Assembly: GCA_000016765.1 (NCBI GenBank) | Contig: CP000699.1 | Location: 3,909,501 to 3,973,500, forward strand | Direction: 5' to 3' | DNA: 64,000 nt | Source of the DNA: Rhizorhabdus wittichii RW1 | Lineage (GTDB): Bacteria; Pseudomonadota; Alphaproteobacteria; Sphingomonadales; Sphingomonadaceae | Shown: positions 9,666 to 19,276 of the stretch, one piece after another | How positions within the stretch are numbered: the first letter of the stretch is position 1 | How the letters are laid out: every line of letters begins with the position of its first letter | Translations under genes and position numbers: made by a program | Notes under the pieces: model-generated | Databases searched by the model: none | Seen by the model: only the letters and a program-made list of their open reading frames with translations | Told to the model about the DNA's origin: nothing

Positions 9666-11798
9666 TCAGAAACGCCGGGTCACGGTGGCGAAGATGTTGC
9701 GCTCCGCCCCGATGAAGCAGTCGCCGCGCGACAGGCAGGCGGCATAATATTTCTTGTTGAACAGGTTGGTCGCGTTGATCGCGAACGACCAGTCGCGCCA
9801 GCTCACCTCCGCCAGCGCGTCGAACAGCGTGTAGGACGGGGTGCGGACGATCCTGGTGCTGGTGGCGCCGATCGTCCGCGAATAGTTGACGCCGACATAG
9901 CGGACGCCGCCGCCGAGGCGGAGGCTGGTGTCGGGATCGACGGCCAGGGTCTTGGTGCCCCAAAGCGACGCGCTCTTCTTCGGGACGTTGTCGAGCTGGA
10001 CGCCGGTGTCGCTCGGTTCGGCCTTGTTGTAGCTGTAATTGGCGATGAGCTGGAAATTGCCGGGCAGGTCGCGGCTCGCCTCGACCTCGAAACCCTTCGA
10101 GGTCATCGTGCCGATCTGGGTCTGGCCCCGGATCGTGCCGCCGCTGCCGTCGTCGATGACGATCTCGACCGGGCGGTTGTGCTCGCGGATGTCATAGGCG
10201 GTCAGGGTGACGAGCGTCCGGGCGTCGGGGTGGAATTTGACGCCGCCCTCGAACTGCCGCCCGGTCTTCGCCTTGAACGGGTCGCCGGTGATCGTCGTGC
10301 CCGAGATCGGCTCGAAGGATTCGGTGTAGCTGAAGAAGGGCGACACGCCCTTGACGATCTCGGCGATGATGCCGGCGCGGAAGGTGGTGGCGTTCTCCTT
10401 CTCCGCCGGGGAGCCCGCCGCCTTGGTGCGGACATGGTCGCGCCGCCCGCCGACGACGATCGACACGCGGTCCCACAGCCGGACCTGGTCCTGGATATAG
10501 ACGCCGATCTGCTTCTGGCGGGTGTCCTCGCTGGAGGTGAAGGCGGTCGGCAGGCCGCCGCCGAAGTTCGACAGCGCGGCATAATCGATGTCGTAGATGT
10601 CGATGAACTCATAGTCGAAGCCGCCGGTCTTGCGGACGCGGTTCCAGCTATAGTCGATGCCGGCCAGCACCAGATGCTCGATGCCGGCGCCGGTGTCGAA
10701 CTTGAACTGGATGTTGTTGTCGGTGGAGAAGATGTTCATCCGCGCATAGCTGCCGTCGGCATAGAGGCCGATGATCCGCTTGGCGGGATCGAGATAGGGA
10801 TCGTCCGGATTGGCGTAGCTGTCCGGATAATGGGTCAGATAGGTGACGTCGCTGTCGATATAGCGCGCCTTGAGGCTGAGCTTCACCTGGTCGTTCAGGC
10901 GATGCTCGACGATGCCGGTGCCTTGCAGCAGGCGGCCGTCATAGCGGTCCCAGCCCGGCTTGCCGATGAACAGGCCGTTGCCGAGCTTGCCGTTCGGGTT
11001 CGGGTAGAGCGTGCCGACCAGCGGCAGGAACTGCGCGGTCGAGCCGCCGTCATCCTCCTGGTAGAGGCCGAGCAGGGTGACGTCGGTGTCCTCGCCCGGC
11101 TGCCAGCGCAGCGACGGCGACACCATCACCCGGTCGTCGGGGACATGGTCGGTCTGGGTATCGGCGTCGCGGACGCGGGCGACGATGCGGGCGGCGAGGC
11201 CGTCGGTCAGCGGCCCGGTCAGGTCGGCGAGCGCCTCCTTGCGGTCGAACGATCCGTAGCGCAGCGAGACCTCGCCCGCCGTCTGGAACTCGGGCACCTT
11301 GGAGGCGAGGTTGATCAGCCCGCCGATCGAGCCCTGCCCGAACAGCACCGAGGCCGGGCCGCGCACCACGTCGACGCGGGAGAAGTTGTACGGGTCGGCG
11401 CGGATGCTGGCATAATAGCTGAAGATGTCGCGCATGCCGTCGCGGAACTGGAGCGCGTCGATGCCGCGGATGAAGGCGCCGTCGACCCGGCTGTCGGGGC
11501 CATAGGGATTGGCGATCACGCCCGAGACGTAGCGCAGCGTGTCGGAGACCGAGAGCGCGCCCTGCGCCAGGTAGACGTCGTCGGTGACGACGGTCAGCGC
11601 CTGCGGCGTCTGGGTCAGCGGCGTGTCGGTCTTGGTGCCGCTGTTGGTGCGTTCGAGCAGGCCGGTGACGATGATCTGCTGGCTGGCGTCGGCGGCATCG
11701 GCGTCCGCGTCGGCGGCGTCGGCGGCATGGGCCGCGATCGGCAGCAGGGCGGTGGTCGCGACGAGCGCGAGGCGCAGGGCGAGGCTGGGACGATTCAT
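9666..11798 (-). CDS. TonB-dependent siderophore receptor
   Basis: An outer-membrane active transporter of 710 residues, energised by TonB. It has a signal peptide (to about residue 23), then an Asp/Ala repeat, a plug domain with SQQIIVTG, TPQALTVV and VDVVRGPASVLFGQGS, and a beta-barrel ending in Phe (TVTRRF). The late cysteine pair ACLSRGDC and the RNIFATV strand are typical of the siderophore-receptor subgroup. The ATG at 11798 is chosen for its signal peptide. It lies 17 bases after a second receptor, so the two form one unit. The ligand is unknown. Confidence 0.93.
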   Translation of the reverse strand: MNRPSLALRLALVATTALLPIAAHAADAADADADAADASQQIIVTGLLERTNSGTKTDTPLTQTPQALTVVTDDVYLAQGALSVSDTLRYVSGVIANPYGPDSRVDGAFIRGIDALQFRDGMRDIFSYYASIRADPYNFSRVDVVRGPASVLFGQGSIGGLINLASKVPEFQTAGEVSLRYGSFDRKEALADLTGPLTDGLAARIVARVRDADTQTDHVPDDRVMVSPSLRWQPGEDTDVTLLGLYQEDDGGSTAQFLPLVGTLYPNPNGKLGNGLFIGKPGWDRYDGRLLQGTGIVEHRLNDQVKLSLKARYIDSDVTYLTHYPDSYANPDDPYLDPAKRIIGLYADGSYARMNIFSTDNNIQFKFDTGAGIEHLVLAGIDYSWNRVRKTGGFDYEFIDIYDIDYAALSNFGGGLPTAFTSSEDTRQKQIGVYIQDQVRLWDRVSIVVGGRRDHVRTKAAGSPAEKENATTFRAGIIAEIVKGVSPFFSYTESFEPISGTTITGDPFKAKTGRQFEGGVKFHPDARTLVTLTAYDIREHNRPVEIVIDDGSGGTIRGQTQIGTMTSKGFEVEASRDLPGNFQLIANYSYNKAEPSDTGVQLDNVPKKSASLWGTKTLAVDPDTSLRLGGGVRYVGVNYSRTIGATSTRIVRTPSYTLFDALAEVSWRDWSFAINATNLFNKKYYAACLSRGDCFIGAERNIFATVTRRF

Positions 11799-11815
11799 GG
11801 TGACGGGCTCCGGGA

Positions 11816-13957
11816 TCAGAAGCTGCGGGTGAGCGAGAGGCGCCAGTTGCGCGGTTCGCCCGGCGTGACGCGGTCGACGCAGCAGGCGTCGGGGAAGTAG
11901 CGCTTGTCGAACAGGTTGTTGACGTTGAGGCGGACGCCCCACGGCCCGAAGCGGTAGGAGATGCCGGCGTCGACCAGCGCATAGCTGGGCAGCGTGAAGG
12001 CCGCGATCGGATCGGGCACGCCGTCGCCGTTGACATCCTCGGGATAGTTCGCCCCGATCTTGTCGCTGTTGTACTGGAAGGCGAGGTTCAGCCCGAGGCC
12101 GGCGAGCGGCCCCTGCGGCACGACATATTCGCCGAACAGGTTGAGGTTGTGCCTGGGCACGTTCTGCAACCGCGCGCCGACCGGGAGGAGGTTGTCCCTG
12201 GTGATCTTGGCGTCGAGATAGGCATAGGCGATCGACAGCGTCCAGGCCGGGGTCGGCCGCCAGGTCGCCTCGACCTCGACGCCGCGGCTGCGCTGCTCGC
12301 CCGTGCTGATGAAGAAGAAGGGGTTGGCCGGGTCTTCGGTCGCGACGTTCTGCCGGGTCAGCTCGAAGATCGAGACCATGCCGGTCAGCCGGCTGTCGGG
12401 GCTCTGGACCTTGATGCCGGTCTCGATGTTGCGGCCGGTCTCGGGCGGCAGGGCGTCGCCGGCGACGGTGAAGGAGCCGGCCTGCGGCACGAAGGATTTC
12501 GACCAGCTCGCATAGAGCGACGCGCCGGGCAGGACGACGTAGGTCGCGCCGACGCGCGGGCTGAACTTGTGGTCCTTCACGCCGCCGTCGCTGTGCGCCC
12601 AGTCATAGCGGCCGCCCAGGGTCAGCGTCGCGCGCTCGCCGAAGCGGACATGGTCCTGGATGTAGAGGCCGGTCTGGTCGGACTTGCCGCCGCCGCCATA
12701 GGCGGCCGCCGGATCGTGGACGAAGGGTCGATCATAGTCGGGGGCGAGGATGTCGAGCGGGTTGGCGCTCGGATCGAAATTGCCGCCGTCATCGGCGAAG
12801 CGGCTGCGGTTCCGGCGATAGTCGAGGCCGACCAATATCTCGTGGCTGACCGGGCCGGTCTCGACCCTCAGCGTGAAATGGCCGTCGGTGGAGAGGTCCT
12901 TGTCGCGCTGGCGGAACGGGCCGTAGACGTAGCGGCCGGCGACATGCCCCTGCTGGACGCCGTCGACCACCGCGCCGTCGACGAAGCCGGCCCAGAAGAT
13001 CCAGTTGTTCCAATAGACCTTGCGGTCCGTGTAGCGCAGCGTCTGGTCGAAGGAGAGCGCGTCCGAGAAGCGGTGCTTGAAGGCGTAGCCGAGATGATAA
13101 TAGCGCTGGTTGTGGATCGCCTTCGAATCCTTGCCGTTGATGGTGAAGTCGATCGGCAGCTTGCCATGCGCGCTCGGCAGCACCGTCCCCCAGGCGGAGA
13201 CCGGCGACCAGGGCGAGTCATGGTTGCGCTCGTAGCGGGTGAGCAGGGTCAGCTCGCTGTCCTCGCCCATCCGCCAGGTCAGCGCCGGGGCGATGTGGAT
13301 GCGGTTCTTGTCGGCGAAGCGGACGAAGTCGTTGCTGTCGCGATAGACTAGGTTGAGCCGCGCGAGCAGGGTGCCCGCCGCGTCGAGCCGCATGTTGGCG
13401 TCGACCGTCCCCTCGACCAGATTGTAGGAGCCGGTGGCGAGGCCGACATCGACGAAGTCGTCGTCGCGCGGCCGCTTGCTGACCAGGTTGATGATGCCGC
13501 CGAGCGGCGCCGATCCGAACAGCATCGACGCCGGGCCCTTCACCACCTCGATCTGTTCGAGGCCGGCGAGCTCGTTGTTCGATCCGGCGACGTTCTGGCT
13601 GATCAGCCCGTCGAGGTAGACGCTGCCATAGGCCGCGTCGAAGCCGCGGATCTGATAGGCGTCATAATAGCCATAGGTGCTGCTGCGCGAGACGCCGGCG
13701 ACGCCGCGCAGCGCCTCGGCGAGGCGGACGACGCCGCGCGCCTTGAGCTGCTCGGTCGAGATGATCGAGATCGCCTGGGGCGTCTCGATCAGCGGCACGT
13801 CGGATTTGCCGGCGTTGGGCGCGGCCTTCATCTGCTGGCCCAGGACGATGATGTCGTCGCGGTTCGGCGCGGCGTCCGCATCGGCATCGGCCGCGAAGGC
13901 CGGCATGGCGAGGGCGGAGCCCATCAGCGCGGCGAGTATCTTGTTGTTGAACGACAT
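11816..13957 (-). CDS. TonB-dependent siderophore receptor
   Basis: A second ferric-siderophore-type receptor of 713 residues. The signal peptide ends near residue 22 (AMPAFA) and is followed by an Asp/Ala repeat like that of its neighbour. The plug carries DDIIVLGQ, ETPQAISIIS and EQIEVVKGPASMLFGSAPLG. The barrel ends with PRNWRLSLTRSF, and the Asp-Ala-Cys-Cys site occurs in the last loop. It is the first gene of the minus-strand pair and is divergent from the PepSY cluster across a 174-base region holding a possible iron-regulator site. The substrate is unknown. Confidence 0.93.
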   Translation of the reverse strand: MSFNNKILAALMGSALAMPAFAADADADAAPNRDDIIVLGQQMKAAPNAGKSDVPLIETPQAISIISTEQLKARGVVRLAEALRGVAGVSRSSTYGYYDAYQIRGFDAAYGSVYLDGLISQNVAGSNNELAGLEQIEVVKGPASMLFGSAPLGGIINLVSKRPRDDDFVDVGLATGSYNLVEGTVDANMRLDAAGTLLARLNLVYRDSNDFVRFADKNRIHIAPALTWRMGEDSELTLLTRYERNHDSPWSPVSAWGTVLPSAHGKLPIDFTINGKDSKAIHNQRYYHLGYAFKHRFSDALSFDQTLRYTDRKVYWNNWIFWAGFVDGAVVDGVQQGHVAGRYVYGPFRQRDKDLSTDGHFTLRVETGPVSHEILVGLDYRRNRSRFADDGGNFDPSANPLDILAPDYDRPFVHDPAAAYGGGGKSDQTGLYIQDHVRFGERATLTLGGRYDWAHSDGGVKDHKFSPRVGATYVVLPGASLYASWSKSFVPQAGSFTVAGDALPPETGRNIETGIKVQSPDSRLTGMVSIFELTRQNVATEDPANPFFFISTGEQRSRGVEVEATWRPTPAWTLSIAYAYLDAKITRDNLLPVGARLQNVPRHNLNLFGEYVVPQGPLAGLGLNLAFQYNSDKIGANYPEDVNGDGVPDPIAAFTLPSYALVDAGISYRFGPWGVRLNVNNLFDKRYFPDACCVDRVTPGEPRNWRLSLTRSF

Positions 13958-14011
13958 GCGCTTTCCCCAATTCGTCGCTGCCGGTGTTCCCGGCCGTCGG
14001 GCGGCTGGCTA

Positions 14012-14035
14012 ATGCGAATCAAACGCAATAGCAAT
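14012..14035. promoter_or_regulatory. Possible Fur-like site in divergent iron-uptake promoter
   Basis: An AT-rich stretch with three related hexamers (GCGAAT, CGCAAT, AGCAAT) in the gap between the receptor genes and the PepSY cluster. The arrangement resembles Fur-type boxes built from repeated hexamers, but it is not a good match to the classical 19-base box. Position and gene content support the call more than the sequence does. Confidence 0.3.
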
Positions 14036-14131
14036 CCACTTGCGCATTGGGCTTGTAACTAATATCGAGTCGCAACAGCAGAATTTCGAACGCGTGGCAG
14101 GGCCGCCGTCGAACGGAGGCAAGGGTCGTCA

Positions 14132-14452
14132 ATGTCGCCCAGAATGCGCGGATGGATCAGGATCGGCTTTGCGGGCCCCGGCGCGGTGATCGTCGCGCTG
14201 GTGGTGATGGCCGGCATGGCGCTGTGGCTGCCCGGCGGCGCGGCGGGGATCGACAATCTCGTCCTGCCGCTGGTGCTGGTGCCGCTGATCTGGGCGGCGC
14301 TGTTCTTCCACGCCTGCCTCGATTCGCGGCTCGGGCGGGTCGCGCTCGTCGCGGTCGGCCTGTTCGCGGTCCATGCCGGGCTGGTCGCGAACAAATTCCT
14401 CGATACCAGATCCCATGGCCAGCCGGCCGCCGCCGGGGAGGCACGCCGATGA
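14132..14452 (+). CDS. Small membrane protein of the iron-uptake cluster
   Basis: A 106-residue protein with about three hydrophobic helices (roughly 13-33, 41-60, 67-87) and a hydrophilic C-tail. I do not recognise a named family. Its stop overlaps the ATG of the PepSY gene (ATGA), so the two are translationally coupled and probably act together in the inner membrane. Small membrane proteins often accompany PepSY iron reductases next to siderophore receptors; a role in iron release is inference. Confidence 0.72.
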   Translation: MSPRMRGWIRIGFAGPGAVIVALVVMAGMALWLPGGAAGIDNLVLPLVLVPLIWAALFFHACLDSRLGRVALVAVGLFAVHAGLVANKFLDTRSHGQPAAAGEARR

Positions 14453-16032
14453 TCCACCTGCAGAAGGAAGACACCAAGCTGATGGTGGCCGTCCATGGCT
14501 GGTCGGGCATCATCCTCGGCCTGTTGCTCTATGCGGTGGTCGTCACCGGCATGGTGGCGGTGTTCGCCGAGGAGATCGGCATATGGTCGGCCGGGCATGT
14601 CGAGACCAGCTCGGCGTTCGAGCGGCCGATCGACGCCACGGTGCGCGAGCTCGGCCGGCGCACCCCCGCCAGATATCATGAGGGCGCCGACCTGTTCGAG
14701 ATCGGCGATCACAATCTCGGCGTCTTCTTCCACCGGCACGAGACCGACGCCGACGGCGATCTCGTCGCGCGCGGCATCTATTACCAGCTCGATCGCGACG
14801 GCCGGATCGCCAGCGAACGGCACGGCACCGGCGAGGAGGTGTTCGGCCCGCGCAACGACGACGCGCTGAGCAGCTTCCTGGTCGACACCCATGTCCGCCT
14901 CCACGTCCCCGACCCCTGGGGGCTGATCCTCACCGGCATCCTCGGCCTCGCCATGCTGGTCGCGGCGGTCTCGGGCCTGCTGATCCACCGGCACCTGTTC
15001 AAGGACATCTTCACGCTGCGGCGGAAGGCCAATCCGGTGCTGGTCGACCGCGACCGCCACAGCGTCGCCGGCACCTGGAGCCTGCCTTTCGCCTTCCTGC
15101 TCGCCTTCACCGGCAGCTTCTTCTCCTTCTTCGGCACGATCGGCGTGCCGATCGTCGCGATGGCGGCGTTCGGCGGCGACGTGCAGGCGCTTAACGACGC
15201 CGTGTTCGGCAACCCGGCCAAGCCCGACACGCGGATCGTCGGCGTCGGCAATCTCGATCGCATCACCGTCGATTCGATCCGGCGGACGGGCGAGGCGCCG
15301 ACCTTCGTCACGATCGAGAATTTCGGCCGCGCCGATTCGCAGGTGACCAGCTTCCATCCGCCGCGCGAGCGCGGGCTGGAGCCGCAGACCCTGCTCTACA
15401 GCGGCGTCACCGGCGCGTTCGAGCGGGTCAAGCCGTCGATCGGTACCCGGCCCTCGGCCGGCGGCACCCTGGCGGCGGTCATGGCGCCGATCCATTTCGG
15501 CAATTTCGCCGGGATCGTCTCCAAGGCGGTGTGGTTCGGGCTGGGCTTCGCGATGTGCTACGTCACCCTGACCGGGCTGCGCCTGTGGCTGGCGCGCCGC
15601 CGCGAAGGCGCCCGCTCGCTCGGCTGGCTCGAACGCGCCGTGACGGTGGTCGGCTTCGGCCTGCCCTTCGCGCTGCTGGTGTCGGCCGCGGCCTTCCTGG
15701 TCGCGATGCCGCTGGGCGGCGCGGTGTTCTGGACCCCGGCGGCGTTCGTCGGCGCCTGCCTGCTCGCGATCCTCGGCGGCGTCGTGCTGCGCTCCAACGC
15801 GCTGCTCGACGCGATCGTGCAGAGCGCGAGCGCGGCGATCATGATCGCGCTGCCGATCCTGCGCCTTGCGACGGGCGGTCCCGGCTGGGCGCGCTCGATC
15901 GAGGCCGGCCAGCCGGTGATCGTCGCGCTCGACATCGCCTTCGTGCTGGCGGGCGGCTGGATGCTGTGGCGCCTCCATGGCGATCGCCTGCGCCGGGCCG
16001 CCACCGCGCCCGCGCTCCAGCCGGCGGAGTGA
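14449..16032 (+). CDS. PepSY-associated TM protein, putative ferric-siderophore reductase type
   Basis: An inner-membrane protein of 527 residues. An N-terminal helix (VHGWSGIILGLLLYAVVVTG) is followed by a large periplasmic part, the second conserved helix pair (PWGLILTGILGLAMLVAAVSGLLIHRHLF), RHSVAGTWSLPFAFLLAFTG, and four or more C-terminal helices. Histidines near the membrane edges (HGW, IHRHLF, DRHSVAGTW) are the PepSY_TM pattern, thought to bind haem in some relatives. In siderophore loci such proteins are proposed to reduce or release iron from imported chelates. The ATG at 14449 overlaps the upstream stop. Confidence 0.85.
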   Translation: MIHLQKEDTKLMVAVHGWSGIILGLLLYAVVVTGMVAVFAEEIGIWSAGHVETSSAFERPIDATVRELGRRTPARYHEGADLFEIGDHNLGVFFHRHETDADGDLVARGIYYQLDRDGRIASERHGTGEEVFGPRNDDALSSFLVDTHVRLHVPDPWGLILTGILGLAMLVAAVSGLLIHRHLFKDIFTLRRKANPVLVDRDRHSVAGTWSLPFAFLLAFTGSFFSFFGTIGVPIVAMAAFGGDVQALNDAVFGNPAKPDTRIVGVGNLDRITVDSIRRTGEAPTFVTIENFGRADSQVTSFHPPRERGLEPQTLLYSGVTGAFERVKPSIGTRPSAGGTLAAVMAPIHFGNFAGIVSKAVWFGLGFAMCYVTLTGLRLWLARRREGARSLGWLERAVTVVGFGLPFALLVSAAAFLVAMPLGGAVFWTPAAFVGACLLAILGGVVLRSNALLDAIVQSASAAIMIALPILRLATGGPGWARSIEAGQPVIVALDIAFVLAGGWMLWRLHGDRLRRAATAPALQPAE

Positions 16033-16037
16033 GCGCG

Positions 16038-16322
16038 ATGCTGGTCCCGATCCTCATCCCGATCTTCGCCATCGCCTTCTCGACGGCGATCATCCTCATC
16101 CTCGGCCGCGGCGATCCCAAGCGCCGCCGCACCGCCCGGCTGCCGGGCGGAGGACAAAGCGTGCGGACCCGTCGGCTGCTCGCCGCGCTCGCCTGCCTGC
16201 CCGGTCTCTATTGCATCTTCACCGGCGACGCGGCCGCCTTCTTCATCTGGCTCGGCGGCTGTGGGGTCGCGGGCTGGTTCGTCGCGCTAGGATTCGGTCA
16301 GTCCCGGCAGGACGTCGCCTGA
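16038..16322 (+). CDS. Small membrane protein, third gene of the PepSY unit
   Basis: A 94-residue protein with an N-terminal membrane helix (LVPILIPIFAIAFSTAIILIL), a basic loop (RGDPKRRRTARL), then two short hydrophobic helices. It is not a recognised family. The ATG at 16038 has GGAGTGAG upstream; a GTG at 16029 overlapping the preceding stop is possible. Its 3' end overlaps the convergent helicase gene by 36 bases. It is probably co-expressed with the PepSY protein. Confidence 0.65.
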   Translation: MLVPILIPIFAIAFSTAIILILGRGDPKRRRTARLPGGGQSVRTRRLLAALACLPGLYCIFTGDAAAFFIWLGGCGVAGWFVALGFGQSRQDVA

Positions 16323-19022
16323 CGCGCCGGCATCGGCCGTCGGGCGGGTGCCGGCGGCCGCCGCGATCCGCGCCACCGCCTCGTCGAGGGTGACGCGCAG
16401 CACCGGCACCCCGCCCGGAAAGGCGTCGAGCAGCCGCGACGGCGTCGCCGCGCCGAGCAGGACGAAATGACCCCGGTCGCTGGCGCTGCGGATCAGTCGC
16501 CCGAACGCCTGCCGCATCCGCGCGCGGACGATGCGGTCGTCATGGACGCTGCCGCCGCCCGCCGCCTTGCGCGCGGCGTGGAGCACGGTTGGGCGCGGCC
16601 AGGGCACCCCCTCCATCACCACCAGCCGCAGCGATTCGCCGGGCACGTCGACCCCGTCGCGCAGCGCATCGGTGCCGAGCAGCGAGGCGTGCGGATCGTC
16701 GCGGAAGATGTCGACGAGCGTTCCGGTGTCGATCGGGTCGACATGCTGGGCGTAGAGCGGAAGCCCGTCGCGCGCCAGCCGGTCGGCGATGCGGGCATGG
16801 ACGGCGCGCAGGCGCGAGATGGCGGTGAACAGGCCGAGCGTCCCGCCGCCGGCCGCCGCGATCAGCCGGTGATAGGCCTGGCCGAGCTGCGCCACGTCGC
16901 CGCGCTTGAGGTCGGTGACGACCAGCACCTCGGCATGGGCGGCATAGTCGAACGGGCTCGGCACCGCGATATGGCGGGGCGCATGGTCGAGATGGACGGT
17001 GCCGGCGCGCGCCTCGGCGATCGTCCAGTCCTCCCCGTCGCGCAGCGTCGCCGAGGTGACGAGCACGCCGTGCGCGGGCTTGAGCACCGTTTCCGCCAGC
17101 GGGCGCGAGGGATCGAGCCAGTGGCGGTGGAGGCCGATGTCGATCTCGCGCCCCTCGATCCGGTCGACCGCGAGCCAGTCGACGAAGTCGGGGTCGAGCG
17201 GGCCGCCGAGCCGGGCGAGCATCGCGATCCAGGCGGCGACGAGCTGGCCGCGCTGGGTGAGCCCGGCGATCGCGCCCTCGATCCGCGCCCGCGCCTGGCC
17301 GTCGAGCCAGTCGGGCGCGTCGTCCATCACCGCTGCCAGCCGCTGGCGCAGCCGCGCCATCGGCCGCATCAGGCTCTCGAGCGCCTCGATCGCGGGCTGG
17401 GCGGCGTCGATCAGCGCCGGATCGGGCTCGCCGACATCGGTCTCCAGCCCATAGCCGGCGTCCTGCGCGTTCGCCCGCGCATAGACGGTCGCGCGCGCCG
17501 CCGCGAGCAGCCGTTCGACCGGGCCGAGCGGCAGGTTCTCGCCGAGGCGCCCCAGCCAGCCGTCGGAAGGCAGCAGCGTCGCCGCGGCCGACGCCGCCTC
17601 GATCGCGAGCGCGCCCTCCTCGTCATAGCTGGCGACGTCGGACAGGCGCGCCGACAGGCCGCGCCGCCGTCCGCGCGCCTTGGCCTCCGGGCCGATGATC
17701 CAGCGCCGCAGCTCGATCGTCTCCTGCCCGGTCAGCGCGGCGGCGAAGGTCGAGTCGGCGGCGTCGAACAGGTGATGCCCCTCGTCGAACACGATCCGGC
17801 CGAGCGGGTGGCCCTCGTCGGCGCGCCGCTGGGCGAGGATCATCACCAGCGCATGGTTGGCGACGACGATGTCGGCGCCTTCCGAGGCGCGCGCCGCCCG
17901 CTCGATGAAGCATTTCCGGTAATGCGGGCAGCCCGCATAGACGCATTCGCCGCGCCGGTCGGTCAGCGCGGTCGAGCCGGCCCGGCGGAACAGCGTCGGC
18001 AGCCAGCCGGGCAGGTCGCCGCCCACCATGTCGCCGTCGCGCGTGTACATCGCCCAGCGCGTGACGAGCTGGGCGAGGATCGCCGCGCGGTTCTGGAAAC
18101 CGCCCTGGATCGCGTCCTCCAGGTTGAGCAGGCAGAGATAATTCTCCCGCCCCTTGCGGACGACGACCTTCTCGCGCCGCACCGCCGGGTCGGGGAAGAT
18201 CCGGCGGGTCTCCTTGTCGAGCTGGCGCTGGAGCGCCTTGGTGTAGGTCGATATCCACACCGCCCCGTCGGCCTGCTCGGCCCAGAGCGAGGCGGGGGCG
18301 AGATAGCCGAGCGTCTTGCCGATCCCGGTCCCCGCCTCGGCGAGGACGATGTTCGGCCGTCCCTCGCCGAAGCGCGGATCGAAGGCGCGGGCGTTGGCGG
18401 CGGCGTAGAGCTTCTGCCCGTCGCGCGCCTCGGCGCCCTCGCCGACCAGCCGCGCGAGCCGGTCGAGCGTCTCCGCCTCGCCGAGCTGGACGTTGCGCGG
18501 CTGCGGACGGCCGCCGGCCTCGTCCCATTCGGGCAGGCGCGCGAACAGGCCGCGTTCGGGCCGGGCCGGCGCGGCCAGCACCCGGCCGACCGCCGCCGAC
18601 CAGGGCCAGCGCAGCCGGGCGAGCGACTGGGCGCTGTTCCACGCGCCATAGGTCTCGGCCCAGCCGTCGGGCTCGGCCATCCGCGCGAGCAGCGCCTGCG
18701 TGGCCGCGATCAGGAAGGCGGGCGCGCGGGCGTCGTCGACCGGCGGGGCCAGCCCCAGCGCGCGGGCGAGCCCTGCCGGGGTCGGCACCGCGAAGCGCGC
18801 GGGATGGACGAAGGCGAACAGCTCGAGCAGGTCGAGGCCGGAGAAGTCGGCGATGCCCAGCCGGGCGGCGGTGACGGCGGCGTTGAGCACGATCATCGGC
18901 GTCTCCGCCGCCCGCGCCGCCGCCTCGCCCCGCCCGATCCCGCGCACCTCGCCGTCCGGCCCGGCGATCCAGATGCCGCCATGGGTCGCGTAGAGCGCGG
19001 GATAGGGGAGCGTGGGGGACAT
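16287..19022 (-). CDS. DinG/XPD-type ATP-dependent DNA helicase with Fe-S cluster
   Basis: A superfamily 2 helicase of 911 residues. Walker A is AGTGIGKT at 230-237 and the DEAH-type box is DEGHHLFD at 413. Four cysteines (297, 360, 365, 371) lie between the two motifs, as in the 4Fe-4S domain of DinG and XPD helicases. Motif VI appears as QAFGRLIRS. The first ~220 residues form an extra N-terminal region unlike E. coli DinG; alphaproteobacterial relatives share it. Likely role: 5'-3' unwinding in repair or of R-loops. No SOS box is evident upstream. Confidence 0.88.
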   Translation of the reverse strand: MSPTLPYPALYATHGGIWIAGPDGEVRGIGRGEAAARAAETPMIVLNAAVTAARLGIADFSGLDLLELFAFVHPARFAVPTPAGLARALGLAPPVDDARAPAFLIAATQALLARMAEPDGWAETYGAWNSAQSLARLRWPWSAAVGRVLAAPARPERGLFARLPEWDEAGGRPQPRNVQLGEAETLDRLARLVGEGAEARDGQKLYAAANARAFDPRFGEGRPNIVLAEAGTGIGKTLGYLAPASLWAEQADGAVWISTYTKALQRQLDKETRRIFPDPAVRREKVVVRKGRENYLCLLNLEDAIQGGFQNRAAILAQLVTRWAMYTRDGDMVGGDLPGWLPTLFRRAGSTALTDRRGECVYAGCPHYRKCFIERAARASEGADIVVANHALVMILAQRRADEGHPLGRIVFDEGHHLFDAADSTFAAALTGQETIELRRWIIGPEAKARGRRRGLSARLSDVASYDEEGALAIEAASAAATLLPSDGWLGRLGENLPLGPVERLLAAARATVYARANAQDAGYGLETDVGEPDPALIDAAQPAIEALESLMRPMARLRQRLAAVMDDAPDWLDGQARARIEGAIAGLTQRGQLVAAWIAMLARLGGPLDPDFVDWLAVDRIEGREIDIGLHRHWLDPSRPLAETVLKPAHGVLVTSATLRDGEDWTIAEARAGTVHLDHAPRHIAVPSPFDYAAHAEVLVVTDLKRGDVAQLGQAYHRLIAAAGGGTLGLFTAISRLRAVHARIADRLARDGLPLYAQHVDPIDTGTLVDIFRDDPHASLLGTDALRDGVDVPGESLRLVVMEGVPWPRPTVLHAARKAAGGGSVHDDRIVRARMRQAFGRLIRSASDRGHFVLLGAATPSRLLDAFPGGVPVLRVTLDEAVARIAAAAGTRPTADAGASGDVLPGLTES

Positions 19023-19078
19023 TCGACTCGATATGTAGGGGCTCGGGAACGATTGGGGAACAGGAAAGCCCGCCCAAA

Positions 19079-19213
19079 ATCCTCCCTATGCGAAGCATGG
19101 GGAGGGGGACCATCCGCAGGATGGTGGAGGGGGGTGGCGCGCAGCGCCAGCTTCGCCGGCGCACCCCTCCACCGCCTTCGGCGGTCCCCCTCCCCATCTG
19201 CGATGGGGAGGAT
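19079..19213. repeat. 135-base imperfect palindrome between divergent genes
   Basis: The arms begin ATCCTCCC (19079) and end GGGAGGAT (19213). Inside are nested complementary pieces such as GGGGAGGGGGACC with GGTCCCCCTCCCC, and GGTGGAGGGG with CCCCTCCACC, around a small central loop. The whole segment can fold into one long hairpin. It lies between the helicase gene and lysS, contains no reading frame, and resembles a non-autonomous repeat or large REP-type unit. Confidence 0.8.
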
Positions 19214-19276
19214 CTTGGATGGCCTCATGGGCATTACGGTTTTTTTTCGGTCGGTCTGTCGCTACAGGGGCGCCAT

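Noticed and set aside
19023-19276. tRNA or other stable RNA gene in the intergenic palindromes.
   Set aside because: The folding is a single long hairpin without cloverleaf features or a CCA-type end; I found no tRNA or rRNA anywhere in the window.
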